The translations under genes and the position numbers were made by a program. Below are positions 1 through 7,362 of a DNA stretch of 32,171 nt, piece after piece. Source of the DNA: Paenibacillus agricola (GTDB lineage: Bacteria; Bacillota; Bacilli; Paenibacillales; NBRC-103111); contig NZ_JAAOIW010000032.1 in the NCBI RefSeq assembly GCF_011440305.1, positions 1 to 32,171 of the forward strand. Reading direction: 5' to 3'. The notes beneath the pieces are model-generated. The model saw nothing but the letters and a program-made list of their open reading frames with translations, did no database searches and was not told where the DNA came from. Every line of letters begins with the position of its first letter. Position 1 is the stretch's first letter.

Positions 1-32
1 TCGTCCTGAGCCAGGATCAAACTCTCCATTAA
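1..32 (-). rRNA. 16S ribosomal RNA, 5' end only (runs off the left edge)
   Basis: The reverse complement of the first ~30 bases reads as the conserved 16S start (AGAGTTTGATCCTGGCTCAG), the region used for universal primer 27F. Placing the A of AGAG at E. coli position 8 puts the mature 5' end near base 32. Only the first ~30 nt are here; the rest lies left of the window. The 23S, 5S and tRNA genes cannot be seen. Confidence 0.97.
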
Positions 33-102
33 GGTAGAACTTGAGTTGCCTCATTCTTTACATCTGGCGAGAACTTGCATTCTCTATTTTTACTCACTCG
101 TT

Positions 103-123
103 GATTCAGTTTTCAAAGGACAA
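103..123 (-). promoter_or_regulatory. rRNA leader motif (boxA-like / processing region)
   Basis: On the minus strand this reads TTGTCCTTTGAAAACTGAATC-like sequence. It resembles the CTTTGAAAACT stretch commonly found in Firmicute rRNA leaders and spacers, associated with antitermination and processing. It sits about 70 nt before the 16S 5' end, within the transcribed leader. The role is assigned by resemblance only. Confidence 0.45.
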
Positions 124-211
124 TTCATGTTGTGAATTACTGTAAAAGCGTTTCGTCGTCTTTGCTTCAATTAAGTTAAGTTGATAATTTAATTTTAGCG
201 GCGACTTTCTT

Positions 212-241
212 AATATACCACACTAGCCTACTACTATGCAA
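212..241 (-). promoter_or_regulatory. rRNA operon promoter P2 (proximal)
   Basis: On the minus strand the -35 is TTGCAT (241-236) and the -10 is TATATT (217-212), with an 18-nt spacer. It lies about 180 nt upstream of the 16S start. Seven nucleotides after the -10 comes the 12-mer TCGCCGCTAAAA, which is also found at the same distance after the upstream promoter. That shared placement supports the choice of -10. Confidence 0.7.
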
Positions 242-320
242 GCATTATTTTTCTTTACTTGCGACGTCCTGACTTCGCAGGAGTTAATGTGATGCAACCG
301 TTTTTAGCGGCGAGAAGTAA

Positions 321-348
321 TGTATCATATACTGAGATTATAAGTCAA
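321..348 (-). promoter_or_regulatory. rRNA operon promoter P1 (distal)
   Basis: On the minus strand the -35 is TTGACT (348-343) and the -10 is GATACA (326-321), with a 16-nt spacer. Seven nucleotides later the 12-mer TCGCCGCTAAAA begins, exactly as at P2. Tandem promoters are usual for Firmicute rRNA operons. The -10 is not canonical, so the exact hexamer is less certain than the promoter itself. Confidence 0.6.
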
Positions 349-431
349 GCAGTTTCTACAAAATAATAAAATTATCCGCTAAACTATCTTTCCTACAGGA
401 TAAAAAAAGAGCTATTTTGCACAATGACATA

Positions 432-467
432 GAAAAGAGCATGGCATCCTAAGGTGAACCATACTCT
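432..467 (-). terminator. Rho-independent terminator after thiSG
   Basis: On the minus strand a 9-bp stem (AGAGTATGG pairing with CCATGCTCT, one G-T pair) with a 14-nt loop is followed by TTTT. It begins about 37 nt after the thiG stop codon. It would separate the thiamine operon from the rRNA promoters 80-110 nt further on. Confidence 0.6.
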
Positions 468-503
468 AATCCTTAGAAATATTATGACAATATTTGATGC
501 TAA

Positions 504-1277
504 TTATTCAATCATTCCTTCATTCGGACTGCTGGCGGAGGCGTAACGCTTCTTCGCAATACGGCCTGCCAAAAAGCCCTTACGGCCTGCCATTACTGCC
601 AACTTGAAGGCTTCCGCCATCAACACAGGATTAAGGGCACCGGCGACAGCAGTATTCAATAGTACGCCATCTGCACCAAGTTCCATTGCCAAAGCAGCAT
701 CGGCAGGTCCGCCAATTCCAGCATCGATAATTACCGGAACTTTGGCTTCCTCGATAATAAACCTAAGCATATTGGGATTAACAATTCCTTGACCAGAGCC
801 GATAGGAGACGCTCCCGGCATTACTGCAGCAGCCCCTGCTTCTTGGAGCTTTCGCGCCAGAATCGGGTCATCAGACGTATAGGGCAGCACAATAAAGCCG
901 AGGTCAACCAAAATCTTGGTTGCCTCTAATGTACCAATAGGATCCGGCAGCAATGTTCTAGGGTCGCCCAGCACCTCAACTTTGATCATGTCACATAAGC
1001 CCGTTGCTTTGGCTAGCTTAGCAATGCGAACAGCTTCTTCCACAGTAAATGCCCCTGCTGTGTTCGGCAATAATCTAAACTTCTTTAAATCAATTGTCTC
1101 CAAAAAATTAGGAGCCTCTGGATTGTCAATTGGAAGACGACGAATCGCAAAGGTTAATACATCCGCTTCCGAGGCTTCAACAGCCTGCCTTTGGATATCC
1201 AGATCAGCAAACTTTCCAGTTCCTAGGAGCAGACGGGAATTAAATGTATAAGGACCAATTTTCAATAAATCACTCAT
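504..1277 (-). CDS. thiG: Thiazole synthase ThiG
   Basis: ThiG makes the thiazole phosphate half of thiamine from deoxyxylulose 5-phosphate, dehydroglycine and the sulfur carried on ThiS thiocarboxylate, in the cytosol. The protein is a TIM barrel of 257 residues, normal for the family. Visible signatures are LLLGTGKF near the N-terminus, the Schiff-base lysine region [20 protein letters not shown], and the phosphate-binding [19 protein letters not shown] near the C-terminus. I start at the ATG at 1277, because it sits 8 nt after a GGAGG. The longer frame's ATG at 1292 overlaps that ribosome binding site. It is the second gene after thiS, 59 nt apart, under the upstream TPP riboswitch. Confidence 0.97.
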   Translation of the reverse strand: MSDLLKIGPYTFNSRLLLGTGKFADLDIQRQAVEASEADVLTFAIRRLPIDNPEAPNFLETIDLKKFRLLPNTAGAFTVEEAVRIAKLAKATGLCDMIKVEVLGDPRTLLPDPIGTLEATKILVDLGFIVLPYTSDDPILARKLQEAGAAAVMPGASPIGSGQGIVNPNMLRFIIEEAKVPVIIDAGIGGPADAALAMELGADGVLLNTAVAGALNPVLMAEAFKLAVMAGRKGFLAGRIAKKRYASASSPNEGMIE

Positions 1278-1336
1278 GGTTAATGCCTCCATATTTTATT
1301 CAGTTTTATTTACTTTTCCACTTAACAACATTTAAC

Positions 1337-1537
1337 TTAACCGCCACCAACAAAATGGACAATTTCCAACTTATCGCCTTCATGTAACGGAGTCGTATTA
1401 TATTCATTTCTTTCGACAATATCGCGATTGAGCTCAACAACCAAAATTTTTTGCTCAAGCTTAAAAAGCGTTAACAACTCAGCAACGGTGGAAAGCGACT
1501 CCAGTTCTCTTTCTTCTCCATTAATGATCAATTGCAC
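1337..1537 (-). CDS. thiS: Sulfur carrier protein ThiS
   Basis: ThiS is a small ubiquitin-like protein (66 residues here). Its C-terminal Gly-Gly is adenylated by ThiF and converted to a thiocarboxylate, which then gives sulfur to ThiG. The end of this protein, IVHFVGGG, shows the required GG tail, and the ING...L...E pattern fits the family. Two GTG codons are possible. The one at 1537 lies about 8-9 nt after AAAGGCAGG, whereas the one at 1546 abuts the ribosome binding site, so 1537 is preferred. It is the first gene after the riboswitch. No thiO, thiF or thiD gene accompanies it, so these must lie elsewhere. Confidence 0.93.
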   Translation of the reverse strand: MQLIINGEERELESLSTVAELLTLFKLEQKILVVELNRDIVERNEYNTTPLHEGDKLEIVHFVGGG

Positions 1538-1570
1538 GGCAAGCACCTGCCTTTCGGTATCAAATCAAAC

Positions 1571-1596
1571 AAAAAAACCAACCGGAAAGGTTGGTT
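1571..1596 (-). terminator. Expression-platform terminator of the TPP riboswitch
   Basis: On the minus strand an 8-bp perfect stem (AACCAACC / GGTTGGTT, 5-nt loop) leads into seven T residues. It lies between the riboswitch aptamer and thiS. This is the expected architecture of a transcription-terminating TPP switch: thiamine pyrophosphate binding favours this hairpin and stops transcription before thiS. Confidence 0.88.
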
Positions 1597-1638
1597 GACT
1601 TCGTATTGGCAACAGCATTTCAGTAGCCTTACGCACGT

Positions 1639-1756
1639 CCACTTCCCTACGCTGGTATCATCCAGAAGCATGCTCACGCATACCGTATCAGGTTCCAAGG
1701 GTCAAGGAACAATGCTTCCTTATCTCAGCCTCACCGTCAGAGGCTCCCCCAGTGGG
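1639..1756 (-). promoter_or_regulatory. TPP riboswitch (THI element)
   Basis: The minus strand carries the THI-box blocks in order: CCCACTGGGGGAGCC, then GGCTGAGATAAGG, GACCCTTGGAACCTGAT and CAGCGTAGGGAAGTGG. The ends CCACT and AGTGG pair as helix P1. The block sequences are the conserved thiamine pyrophosphate pocket. The element lies directly upstream of thiS-thiG and before a terminator hairpin, so it should lower thiSG transcription when thiamine pyrophosphate is plentiful. Confidence 0.96.
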
Positions 1757-1771
1757 TATTCAATTACACAG

Positions 1772-1800
1772 ATTATAGCAGAAAAAACACCATTTGTCGC
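1772..1800 (-). promoter_or_regulatory. Promoter of the thiSG riboswitch operon
   Basis: On the minus strand there is a perfect -10 TATAAT (1777-1772). A -35 GCGACA (1800-1795, matching TTGACA at four of six positions) lies 17 nt upstream. It is just before the TPP aptamer, giving a start site a few bases ahead of helix P1. A small palindrome (GCTTCATTATGAAGC, 1799-1813) overlaps its upstream edge. Confidence 0.65.
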
Positions 1801-1839
1801 TTCATTATGAAGCTACTGAAAGAATTATTTGGTTAACCT

Positions 1840-2709
1840 TTAGACATGCGTATAACGGATCTCTAACAAAGTGACTTCCTCATCCACCGTGTAGATGATT
1901 TCTTTGGCCAGCAGCTTTTTCACCAGCTTGTTCAACAATAATGGGAGCTCTAGCTTAATATCCGTAAGCGCCTCGGACAGTTGAAGCTCCTGCAGGCTCC
2001 AAGCCTCCTCGCGGCTCGCCAATAGGTCCAGCACCCTTTTACAGCACCGCTCCATCTTAGACATAACCGAAAACTCACAAGCAAGAAGCACTAATTGCAC
2101 TCTTTGCTTGACGGTTTCCTTGCTCATCGTAAGCTCCTCATAAAGCTTGTAAATACCAGGATTAATGACTTTGACTTGCCGCCAAACTGTTACCTCTGGG
2201 TGAATGCCTGCTTCAATAATGACGATCCTTGCCCAATGATGGAGCGCTTCCAGAATATTATTGTAAGCATCCAACGTATGGTCTTCTAATATATATTCCT
2301 TACTTTGCAGGTATCTTCTCAAAAATTTCGAAAATTCAATCAATAATTTATGCTCGCGCAATTCTGCTGGAAATTCCAGCGTACGATGCCGCAACGTTTC
2401 CAAATACAGGTGTTGATCCAGAAGAATCTCTCCCTTTAAGATCCAGAAGATCAAATTGCGATGCTCTCCATGTAAAACAAAATAATCTAATGTTGCCGGA
2501 CTGATCCATCGTTCTTGTATACGGCTGTCGTCTTTTATATAATGATATTGTCGGTCAGTTTTCAGGACATCATTTGAAATGACAAGCAGAAGAAGATCAA
2601 ACCCATCAGTAACTGCTGAAAATATAGACGGATTGTCTACAGCCAGCAAGCTGATTACTGATTTATCTTCTCGGAGCCTGGCAACCAGCTGTTCCTTTAC
2701 GGCTTTCAT
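1840..2709 (-). CDS. ygxA: YgxA-like nucleotidyltransferase-type protein
   Basis: A soluble 289-aa protein with no signal peptide or membrane segment. The N-terminal ~100 residues have a nucleotidyltransferase-like look (VTDGFDLLLLVI with an acidic position after a beta strand, then RIQERWISPATLDYFVLHG). The rest is helical, with a C-terminal winged-helix-like end. B. subtilis ygxA sits beside ygzB, perR and an rRNA operon, and the same neighbours are here, which supports the name. The start is well placed: AGGAGG lies 8 nt before the ATG. The biochemical role and substrate are unknown. The classic GS...D..D catalytic signature is not obvious, so activity should not be assumed. Confidence 0.75.
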   Translation of the reverse strand: MKAVKEQLVARLREDKSVISLLAVDNPSIFSAVTDGFDLLLLVISNDVLKTDRQYHYIKDDSRIQERWISPATLDYFVLHGEHRNLIFWILKGEILLDQHLYLETLRHRTLEFPAELREHKLLIEFSKFLRRYLQSKEYILEDHTLDAYNNILEALHHWARIVIIEAGIHPEVTVWRQVKVINPGIYKLYEELTMSKETVKQRVQLVLLACEFSVMSKMERCCKRVLDLLASREEAWSLQELQLSEALTDIKLELPLLLNKLVKKLLAKEIIYTVDEEVTLLEIRYTHV

Positions 2710-2823
2710 CGCTGCAGCCTCCTATAAGGTATCATGATACAACTTATTTCTACAAAAGTAGGCGGTTTCCTGCATGGGTTAGCTGACAATTTTCACAATT
2801 TATCTGAGGAAGAAGTGGGTTCA

Positions 2824-3165
2824 ATGAAATTCAAATCAAGTAAAGTCAATGAGTTCCGGTTGTGGGGCTTATTGTTAACAATGGGTGGCATGCTGCTGAT
2901 GATTATCGGGTTAGCAGGAATCGTCTTTGGCTGGGGAACTGCAGGCAAAATTATGGCCGGTGTGTTCATGGTTATTGGGGCAATCGCAATGCTCGCTAGT
3001 ATGGGCGTCTATTTCTGGGCAGGCATGATGTCTACAAGTGCAACAGTAATTGAATGCCCGGAATGCGGCAAGCCAACGAAATTGCTGGGCAAGACCGACC
3101 GTTGTATGTTTTGTAAAACGATCCTATCCTTGGATCCTAAGCATGATCCTCAAGCAAATGCCTAA
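2824..3165 (+). CDS. ygzB: YgzB-like (UPF0295) membrane protein with zinc ribbon
   Basis: A small membrane protein of 114 residues. It has two hydrophobic segments (about residues 11-33 and 38-62), then a cytosolic-looking tail with two CxxC pairs (CPECGKPTKLLGKTDRCMFC), a rubredoxin-like zinc ribbon. The motif STSATVIECPECGKPTKLLG matches the YgzB family as I remember it. The frame stays open from an ATG at 2734, but family members begin at the SSKVNEFR block, so I start at 2824. The ribosome binding site there is weak, and 2734 remains possible. It is divergent from the ygxA-like gene. Function unknown. Confidence 0.8.
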   Translation: MKFKSSKVNEFRLWGLLLTMGGMLLMIIGLAGIVFGWGTAGKIMAGVFMVIGAIAMLASMGVYFWAGMMSTSATVIECPECGKPTKLLGKTDRCMFCKTILSLDPKHDPQANA

Positions 3166-3213
3166 GCTGGGCTAGCAGATAATGAGAATATCGGTTACCG
3201 CCTTCATAACATT

Positions 3214-3302
3214 AAAAACCCGGACTTTTCGTGCCCAATGGACATCCCTGTGCTTTAGAAGGGAAATGACCCATATTGGCAGAAAAAACCGGGTTTTCTT
3301 TT
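3214..3302. terminator. Bidirectional terminator between ygzB-like and GH18 genes
   Basis: Outer arms AAAAACCCGG (3214-3223) and CCGGGTTTT (3289-3297) pair, with A-rich and T-rich flanks on the two sides. Inner arms TGCCCAATGG and CCCATATTGGCA add a second imperfect stem. It lies between two convergent genes and could stop transcription from both. Confidence 0.7.
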
Positions 3303-3313
3303 GACTAATCTTG

Positions 3314-5062
3314 TTAGTCTTTTAAGGTGTTGTTAATAAGGCTCCAAATCGGTGGGAGCTCGTACCCTCGTCGCCAAGATGCGATTCCGGCTAAGTCATA
3401 CTTGTTCACTAATTCTACACGTGCTTTCATCGAGACTTCGTCTTCCATCCAAATCCGATTTAGCTTGCCTGCTTCTGTGTATTCCACATAATTTTGCCCA
3501 GCCTCTGGCAGAAACTTAGGGGTTAAATTTTTCTCTCTAATGATTCTTTCCTGCGCTTCCATAAACACAGACTTGGAGGAGACCTTCGTTTTGCCATTCA
3601 CTTGCTCTTCCGTCCAGATCCGCGTATAAAAAGGGACGCCCAGAATAAGCTTTGATGCGGGAATCTTATCTTCACTCATCATTCTGGTTAAGCTCTTTTC
3701 TACCCATGGCAAGGAAGCTACCGACCCTGAATTCGGACTGGCCGCCCAAAACTCATCATAGGCCATGAGCATCATGTAATCGAGCGATTCGATTAAAGCC
3801 TTGCGGTCATAAAACATCGACCAGTTCTCATTAGTCGATTTGGGCGTTACATCCATCGAAACAATAAGCCCTTGCTCATGCATAAGCGGAACCATTTCAC
3901 GGACAAACTGCACCAATTCTTCCTTATCGGACAGGTTTACATTTTCAAAATCGATATTGATACCCTGAAGTGAATATAATTGGGCATAGCTTAATAATTG
4001 TTTGATCATTTTCATCCTTGTGTCGTAAGTAGCTAAAGCCTCCGTAGTTTTCTTAGGATCGAAGTCATTACTAAACAACCCCCACACATGGATATTCTGG
4101 CTTTGTGCCCATTTGACATAGACTGGATCTCCAATATTTTTAAGGTTGCCTTTGCCATCCTCCAGCGAAAACCAGGTTGGACTGACGACATTCAAGCCGG
4201 GCATCGGCGGAAACTTGGTCGTATCGGGATTTTTGTTAAACACTTGCTCCCATGATAAATTAATTTTTCCGGTAATTGGCTTGGCAGGAACAAAGCCAGG
4301 CTGCTGCCCTAACTTAGGCAATGTTTCTTGGCGATCCGCCTGCAGATGCTCTTTCCTCACATATCCCATATACCCATTAGTTTGCTGTACTAAAGACCAT
4401 TCCGGATTATCATCCGGCCATACCATAACCGCTTCTCCTTGCTGCAGGTCTGCATAAATGGGCGATTTAATCGCTGGCGCTTTACGCATAGCAATTGTTT
4501 TGGAAGGCTTATCGGGATAGGCTATTGCCTTGCTCCACTGAAGAACATCCCCCTCTTTAACCAAGATGACGGCACCTGTTTGGGGTGATTCGCGTAATTC
4601 AATAGAATAGAGAGATTTGATTGGCTCCATCGGTAAATAAAGGGTCCCGTCCGTTTTGACGAGTGGAAATTTTAATGTAAATGGCTTCTCATTTAGCATC
4701 GCAGTCAATTGACTGGTACGCATCCGAATGACTTTGTCCTGTGTCGTAATAATTACCGATTCGCTTGCTGCTTCTTGATGAATGCTGGGGTCAATTAATT
4801 CCTTAACGGTTTCAAAGGGTAGCTTGAGGCTTTCTGCCTTGCCTGTGGCAGGCTTCTCTAGCATCTTGCCTTGGTAAAAGATCGGCTTTTCTAAGCCGGC
4901 AAAGGTAGGCTCCTCATGCTTGTTCGTAGGAACAAATTTAGCCCAATAAAAACCAAATCCAGCTCCAAGAATAGCAGCAATCACTACCAAAAGGAGTAAA
5001 AATATACGCATTTTCTTTGATTTCCTTGGCCTCATATAGCCGTTTGAATAATCGGATTCCAT
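3314..5062 (-). CDS. Membrane-anchored glycoside hydrolase family 18 protein
   Basis: A 582-aa protein with a basic N-terminus (RPRKSKKMR) and one membrane anchor (about residues 19-41), so the bulk faces outward. Residues ~80-175 resemble a copper-amine-oxidase-N-like stalk (TDGTLYLPMEPIKSLYSIEL). Residues ~190-245 look like a bacterial SH3 domain (MRKAPAIKSPIYADLQQGE ... GYMGYVRKEHL). From ~285 onward is a GH18 barrel; LQGINIDFENV carries the D-x-E part of the DxxDxDxE motif with the catalytic glutamate, and MMLMAYDEFW and SWRRGYELP follow. This layout fits spore or cell-wall GH18 enzymes of the SleL/YdhD type, acting on peptidoglycan GlcNAc bonds. A GGGAG precedes the ATG. Chitinase is less likely. 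Confidence 0.88.
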   Translation of the reverse strand: MESDYSNGYMRPRKSKKMRIFLLLLVVIAAILGAGFGFYWAKFVPTNKHEEPTFAGLEKPIFYQGKMLEKPATGKAESLKLPFETVKELIDPSIHQEAASESVIITTQDKVIRMRTSQLTAMLNEKPFTLKFPLVKTDGTLYLPMEPIKSLYSIELRESPQTGAVILVKEGDVLQWSKAIAYPDKPSKTIAMRKAPAIKSPIYADLQQGEAVMVWPDDNPEWSLVQQTNGYMGYVRKEHLQADRQETLPKLGQQPGFVPAKPITGKINLSWEQVFNKNPDTTKFPPMPGLNVVSPTWFSLEDGKGNLKNIGDPVYVKWAQSQNIHVWGLFSNDFDPKKTTEALATYDTRMKMIKQLLSYAQLYSLQGINIDFENVNLSDKEELVQFVREMVPLMHEQGLIVSMDVTPKSTNENWSMFYDRKALIESLDYMMLMAYDEFWAASPNSGSVASLPWVEKSLTRMMSEDKIPASKLILGVPFYTRIWTEEQVNGKTKVSSKSVFMEAQERIIREKNLTPKFLPEAGQNYVEYTEAGKLNRIWMEDEVSMKARVELVNKYDLAGIASWRRGYELPPIWSLINNTLKD

Positions 5063-5095
5063 CGTTTCACTCCCATAATGATGACGATATGCATA

Positions 5096-5148
5096 ACAAA
5101 AAGGACGCGTCCGAGGCTCTTGTCCAGCAAGGCTCCTCGGTCACGTCC
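5096..5148 (-). terminator. Terminator of perR
   Basis: On the minus strand GGACGT-GA-CCGAGG pairs with CCTCGG-AC-GCGTCC (12 pairs around a 2x2 internal loop) and is followed by TTTTTG. It starts about 40 nt after the perR stop and ends before the GH18 gene, isolating the two. Confidence 0.88.
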
Positions 5149-5190
5149 ATTATACCGCATATACGGCTATTCGTCTTGTAGTCGTCGTCC

Positions 5191-5625
5191 TTATGATTGG
5201 CGGACTACTACACATTGTGTGCATAATCCGTAAACTTCGACGCGATGGCTTTTAATTAAAAAGCCTGTTTCGATGCCGGCAGTTATTTCCAAATCGTTAA
5301 GCGGTTTATAAGCAAAGTCAACCAGCTTGCCACAATTCTCACAAAGAGCATGATAATGGTCCGACATATCCGCATCAAACCGACTGGAGTGGTCTCCATA
5401 TGTCATTTCTCGAACAAGTCCCAGCTCTATATACACCTTTAAATTGTTATACACTGTGGCAACACTCATACTGGGATACTGCGGAGCCAACGCCTTGTAA
5501 ATCTCATCGGCCGTAGGATGCGTCATCGTATTCAGTAAAAAAGCGAGAATCGCATGTCTTTGTGGGGTCATGCGAACGCCAGTTGCTTTAAGCTTTGTTA
5601 ACGCCTGCTCCATTCGTGAATCCAT
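5191..5625 (-). CDS. perR: Peroxide-responsive Fur-family repressor PerR
   Basis: PerR is a dimeric metalloregulator that senses hydrogen peroxide by metal-catalysed oxidation of histidines and represses catalase, Dps-type and haem genes. This 144-aa protein has the winged helix MTPQRHAILAFLLN ... ATVYNNLKVY. The regulatory-site ligands are visible: His in MTHPTADEIY, Asp in SSRFDADMSDHYH and the following HxH. The structural zinc site is CENC plus C-terminal CTQC. GDHSSRFDADMSDHYHALC is PerR-like rather than Fur- or Zur-like. AGGTGG lies 9 nt before the ATG. A dyad just upstream may be its operator, giving autoregulation. Adjacent to the ygxA/ygzB-like genes, as in Bacillus. Confidence 0.92.
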   Translation of the reverse strand: MDSRMEQALTKLKATGVRMTPQRHAILAFLLNTMTHPTADEIYKALAPQYPSMSVATVYNNLKVYIELGLVREMTYGDHSSRFDADMSDHYHALCENCGKLVDFAYKPLNDLEITAGIETGFLIKSHRVEVYGLCTQCVVVRQS

Positions 5626-5645
5626 GCTGTCTCACCACCTAAAAT

Positions 5646-5662
5646 TCGATAAACGTTATCGA
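5646..5662. promoter_or_regulatory. Dyad upstream of perR, possible autoregulatory operator
   Basis: A perfect 7-3-7 inverted repeat, TCGATAA-ACG-TTATCGA, lies 21 nt upstream of the perR start codon. Fur-family operators are AT-rich dyads with GATAA/TTATC-like halves. This differs from the B. subtilis Per box (TTATAATNATTATAA), so binding by PerR is an inference. Confidence 0.45.
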
Positions 5663-5704
5663 TTCATTTTACGCGGCATTACTTCATTTTGTCAATCTAC
5701 AGCG

Positions 5705-5962
5705 CTAATTTCGCCCGATTAATCCAGCTTTAATCAAGACTCTATACATCAGGGCAGCCATCTCAGCCCTTGTCGCCTTGCTATGAGGCTGCAGCTCTTG
5801 TCCATTGCCTTCGGCAATACCTTTAAGCGCCGCTGAGGAAGCAGCCTGCTTGGCCCAAACAGCCACTTCACTACGGTCTGCGAACGGAAGGAGTGCATCT
5901 TCCTCTTGAGCCCCACTCAGCGACGTAGGCAGGCCTGCCAGCTTCATTGCCCGGCTCAGCAT
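5705..5962 (-). pseudogene. Remnant of an S-layer-homology (SLH) domain protein
   Basis: The 85 residues begin with MLSRAMKLAGL, which is how an SLH domain normally ends. They continue with one nearly complete SLH domain (FADRSEVAVWAKQAASSAALKG ... ATRAEMAALMYRVL). SLH proteins usually carry three such domains, which bind pyruvylated secondary cell-wall polymer. Here there is no signal peptide, no passenger domain and no ribosome binding site. The frame starts just past the previous gene's terminator. I read it as the C-terminal stump of a lost S-layer-type gene. A functional mini-protein is unlikely. Confidence 0.7.
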
Positions 5963-5974
5963 GACTTCTAAAAT

Positions 5975-6047
5975 AAAAAAAAGAGCCTGAGCCTATAGGT
6001 CATTTTGTAATAAAATGTATTACAAAGCTACTATGAAGCTGGTCTCT
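5975..6047 (-). terminator. Compound terminator after the DUF4097 gene
   Basis: On the minus strand an outer stem AGAG(A)CC / GGCTCT encloses a perfect 9-bp hairpin (TTTGTAATA / TATTACAAA, 5-nt loop; 6004-6026). The outer stem is followed by eight T residues. It starts about 15 nt after the stop codon of the DUF4097 gene and probably ends the sigma/anti-sigma/membrane-protein transcription unit. Confidence 0.7.
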
Positions 6048-6061
6048 TTATTAAGCTGTAC

Positions 6062-7318
6062 CTAGCTGGCAGCCTTTATCGTAAGGGATCCTCGCGTCTC
6101 TAGTTTAATTTGATTTTTGCCGTTGCCGATCGTGCCTTCTATGTTGTCTTTACGAATTTGCAGCGGCAACGAATTCTGGACATGTCCGTTATTAGTGTCT
6201 CCTTTGACCTTATAGTCCCCTGAAGCAGGAAGCGTCAGATTCATATCGCCGTGGTTGGTTTTTAGCTCCCAATCTCCATTAACCGTGTGGCTGGCCACTT
6301 CGATGGTTCCATTGGTTGTTTCCACCTTGAGCGCTCGCTGTGCTTCTGCAATAGTAATGTCGCCATTCGTTGTCTCAGCAGTGATTACTCCTGTAACTCC
6401 AGTTACTTTAAGCTCGCCGTTCGTCGATTCCAGCTGAGCGTCACCTTGATGGTCGCCTACTTCTATGGAACCATTCGTCGTTTCCAATTTCAACCTGCCT
6501 TTAGTTTTCATCGTGGTGACTCGGGCATTGGTTGATTCCAGTTCGATATCGGCTTCAATCCCATTTAACTGGATTTCTCCATTAGTCGTATTCACTTTGA
6601 ATGACCGCTTAAGCACAAGCTGTTCTGCCTTCAATCGACCATTGGTCAATTCGATATCCATACTAGCTTGTAGTTGGGCAGGAACCGTGATCACCACATC
6701 GATTTGCGGGCGTCTTGTCGACCAAAACCCGCTTCCATACTCCTTGCCTTCAGCGATCAATTTAAGCGTTTGCCCATTCATGCTTTGTTTGACCTGAGAT
6801 TCATTAGCCACTTTAGCTGATTCCTGCTCATCGTCCAAAGCCACATAAACGGTCGTTTCAATTTGCACTTGGCTGTTGCTGCCCGATTGGATCGTTACAT
6901 TCCCATTAGTCTGATTATTCAAGGAAATACGTTCAAGACCAGGTGCAAGCGGTATGAGAACGATCTCCTTTTGAAATTTCTTCCCTTCGCCTTCCGTGAA
7001 CGGGCCACCAAACGATTGCCCAAAACTCATCGAACCGAACCAATTTTGAAAGGACGCAGTTGTGTGGGTACTGCCGATAACAACTGCGGAAATTAATACT
7101 GCAAAAATAACACCACCAAGATCAAGCCGCAATTGCTTATCGCTTTCTCCATATTTCATGTTCAACAAAATGTACTCAAGACCCAGAGAGATGAACAATA
7201 CTGGCCACCACTCCATCAAAAGCGCAGTCAAACTTGTGTTAAGATACCTATCCATGATTACCGCTGCACCAACCGCTATCAATAAGAGCGCGGCCGTAAA
7301 ACGACCTGCTTTACGCAT
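6062..7318 (-). CDS. DUF4097-type beta-repeat membrane protein
   Basis: A 418-aa protein with a short basic start, then three hydrophobic stretches in the first ~100 residues (LiaI/DUF5668-like: FTAALLLIAVGAAVIMD, WWPVLFISLGLEYILL, LGGVIFAVLISAVVIG). A long extracytoplasmic beta-solenoid follows. At least six turns carry a TTNG/STNG/TNHG corner (TTNGEIQLNG, TTNGSIEVG, STNGELKVTG, TTNGDITIAEA, TTNGTIEVAS), about 17-20 residues apart, the pattern of DUF4097 (putative adhesin). I start at 7318, 8 nt after GGGAGG; a GTG at 7342 is upstream of that site. It lies 44 nt after the TM2-like gene and downstream of the ECF sigma pair, so it is probably an envelope-stress output. Ligand unknown. Confidence 0.88.
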   Translation of the reverse strand: MRKAGRFTAALLLIAVGAAVIMDRYLNTSLTALLMEWWPVLFISLGLEYILLNMKYGESDKQLRLDLGGVIFAVLISAVVIGSTHTTASFQNWFGSMSFGQSFGGPFTEGEGKKFQKEIVLIPLAPGLERISLNNQTNGNVTIQSGSNSQVQIETTVYVALDDEQESAKVANESQVKQSMNGQTLKLIAEGKEYGSGFWSTRRPQIDVVITVPAQLQASMDIELTNGRLKAEQLVLKRSFKVNTTNGEIQLNGIEADIELESTNARVTTMKTKGRLKLETTNGSIEVGDHQGDAQLESTNGELKVTGVTGVITAETTNGDITIAEAQRALKVETTNGTIEVASHTVNGDWELKTNHGDMNLTLPASGDYKVKGDTNNGHVQNSLPLQIRKDNIEGTIGNGKNQIKLETRGSLTIKAAS

Positions 7319-7362
7319 GGTTAAAACCTCCCTAATTACCACATATGATCGCTGGTTGTTGA

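Noticed and set aside
916-1251. Open frame opposite thiG
   Set aside because: It is the antisense shadow of a clear thiG gene, has no ribosome binding site and a Ser/Ala-rich translation with no family features.
1532-1810. Plus-strand open frame through the TPP riboswitch
   Set aside because: It runs antisense through the aptamer and terminator, whose conserved blocks explain the sequence fully.
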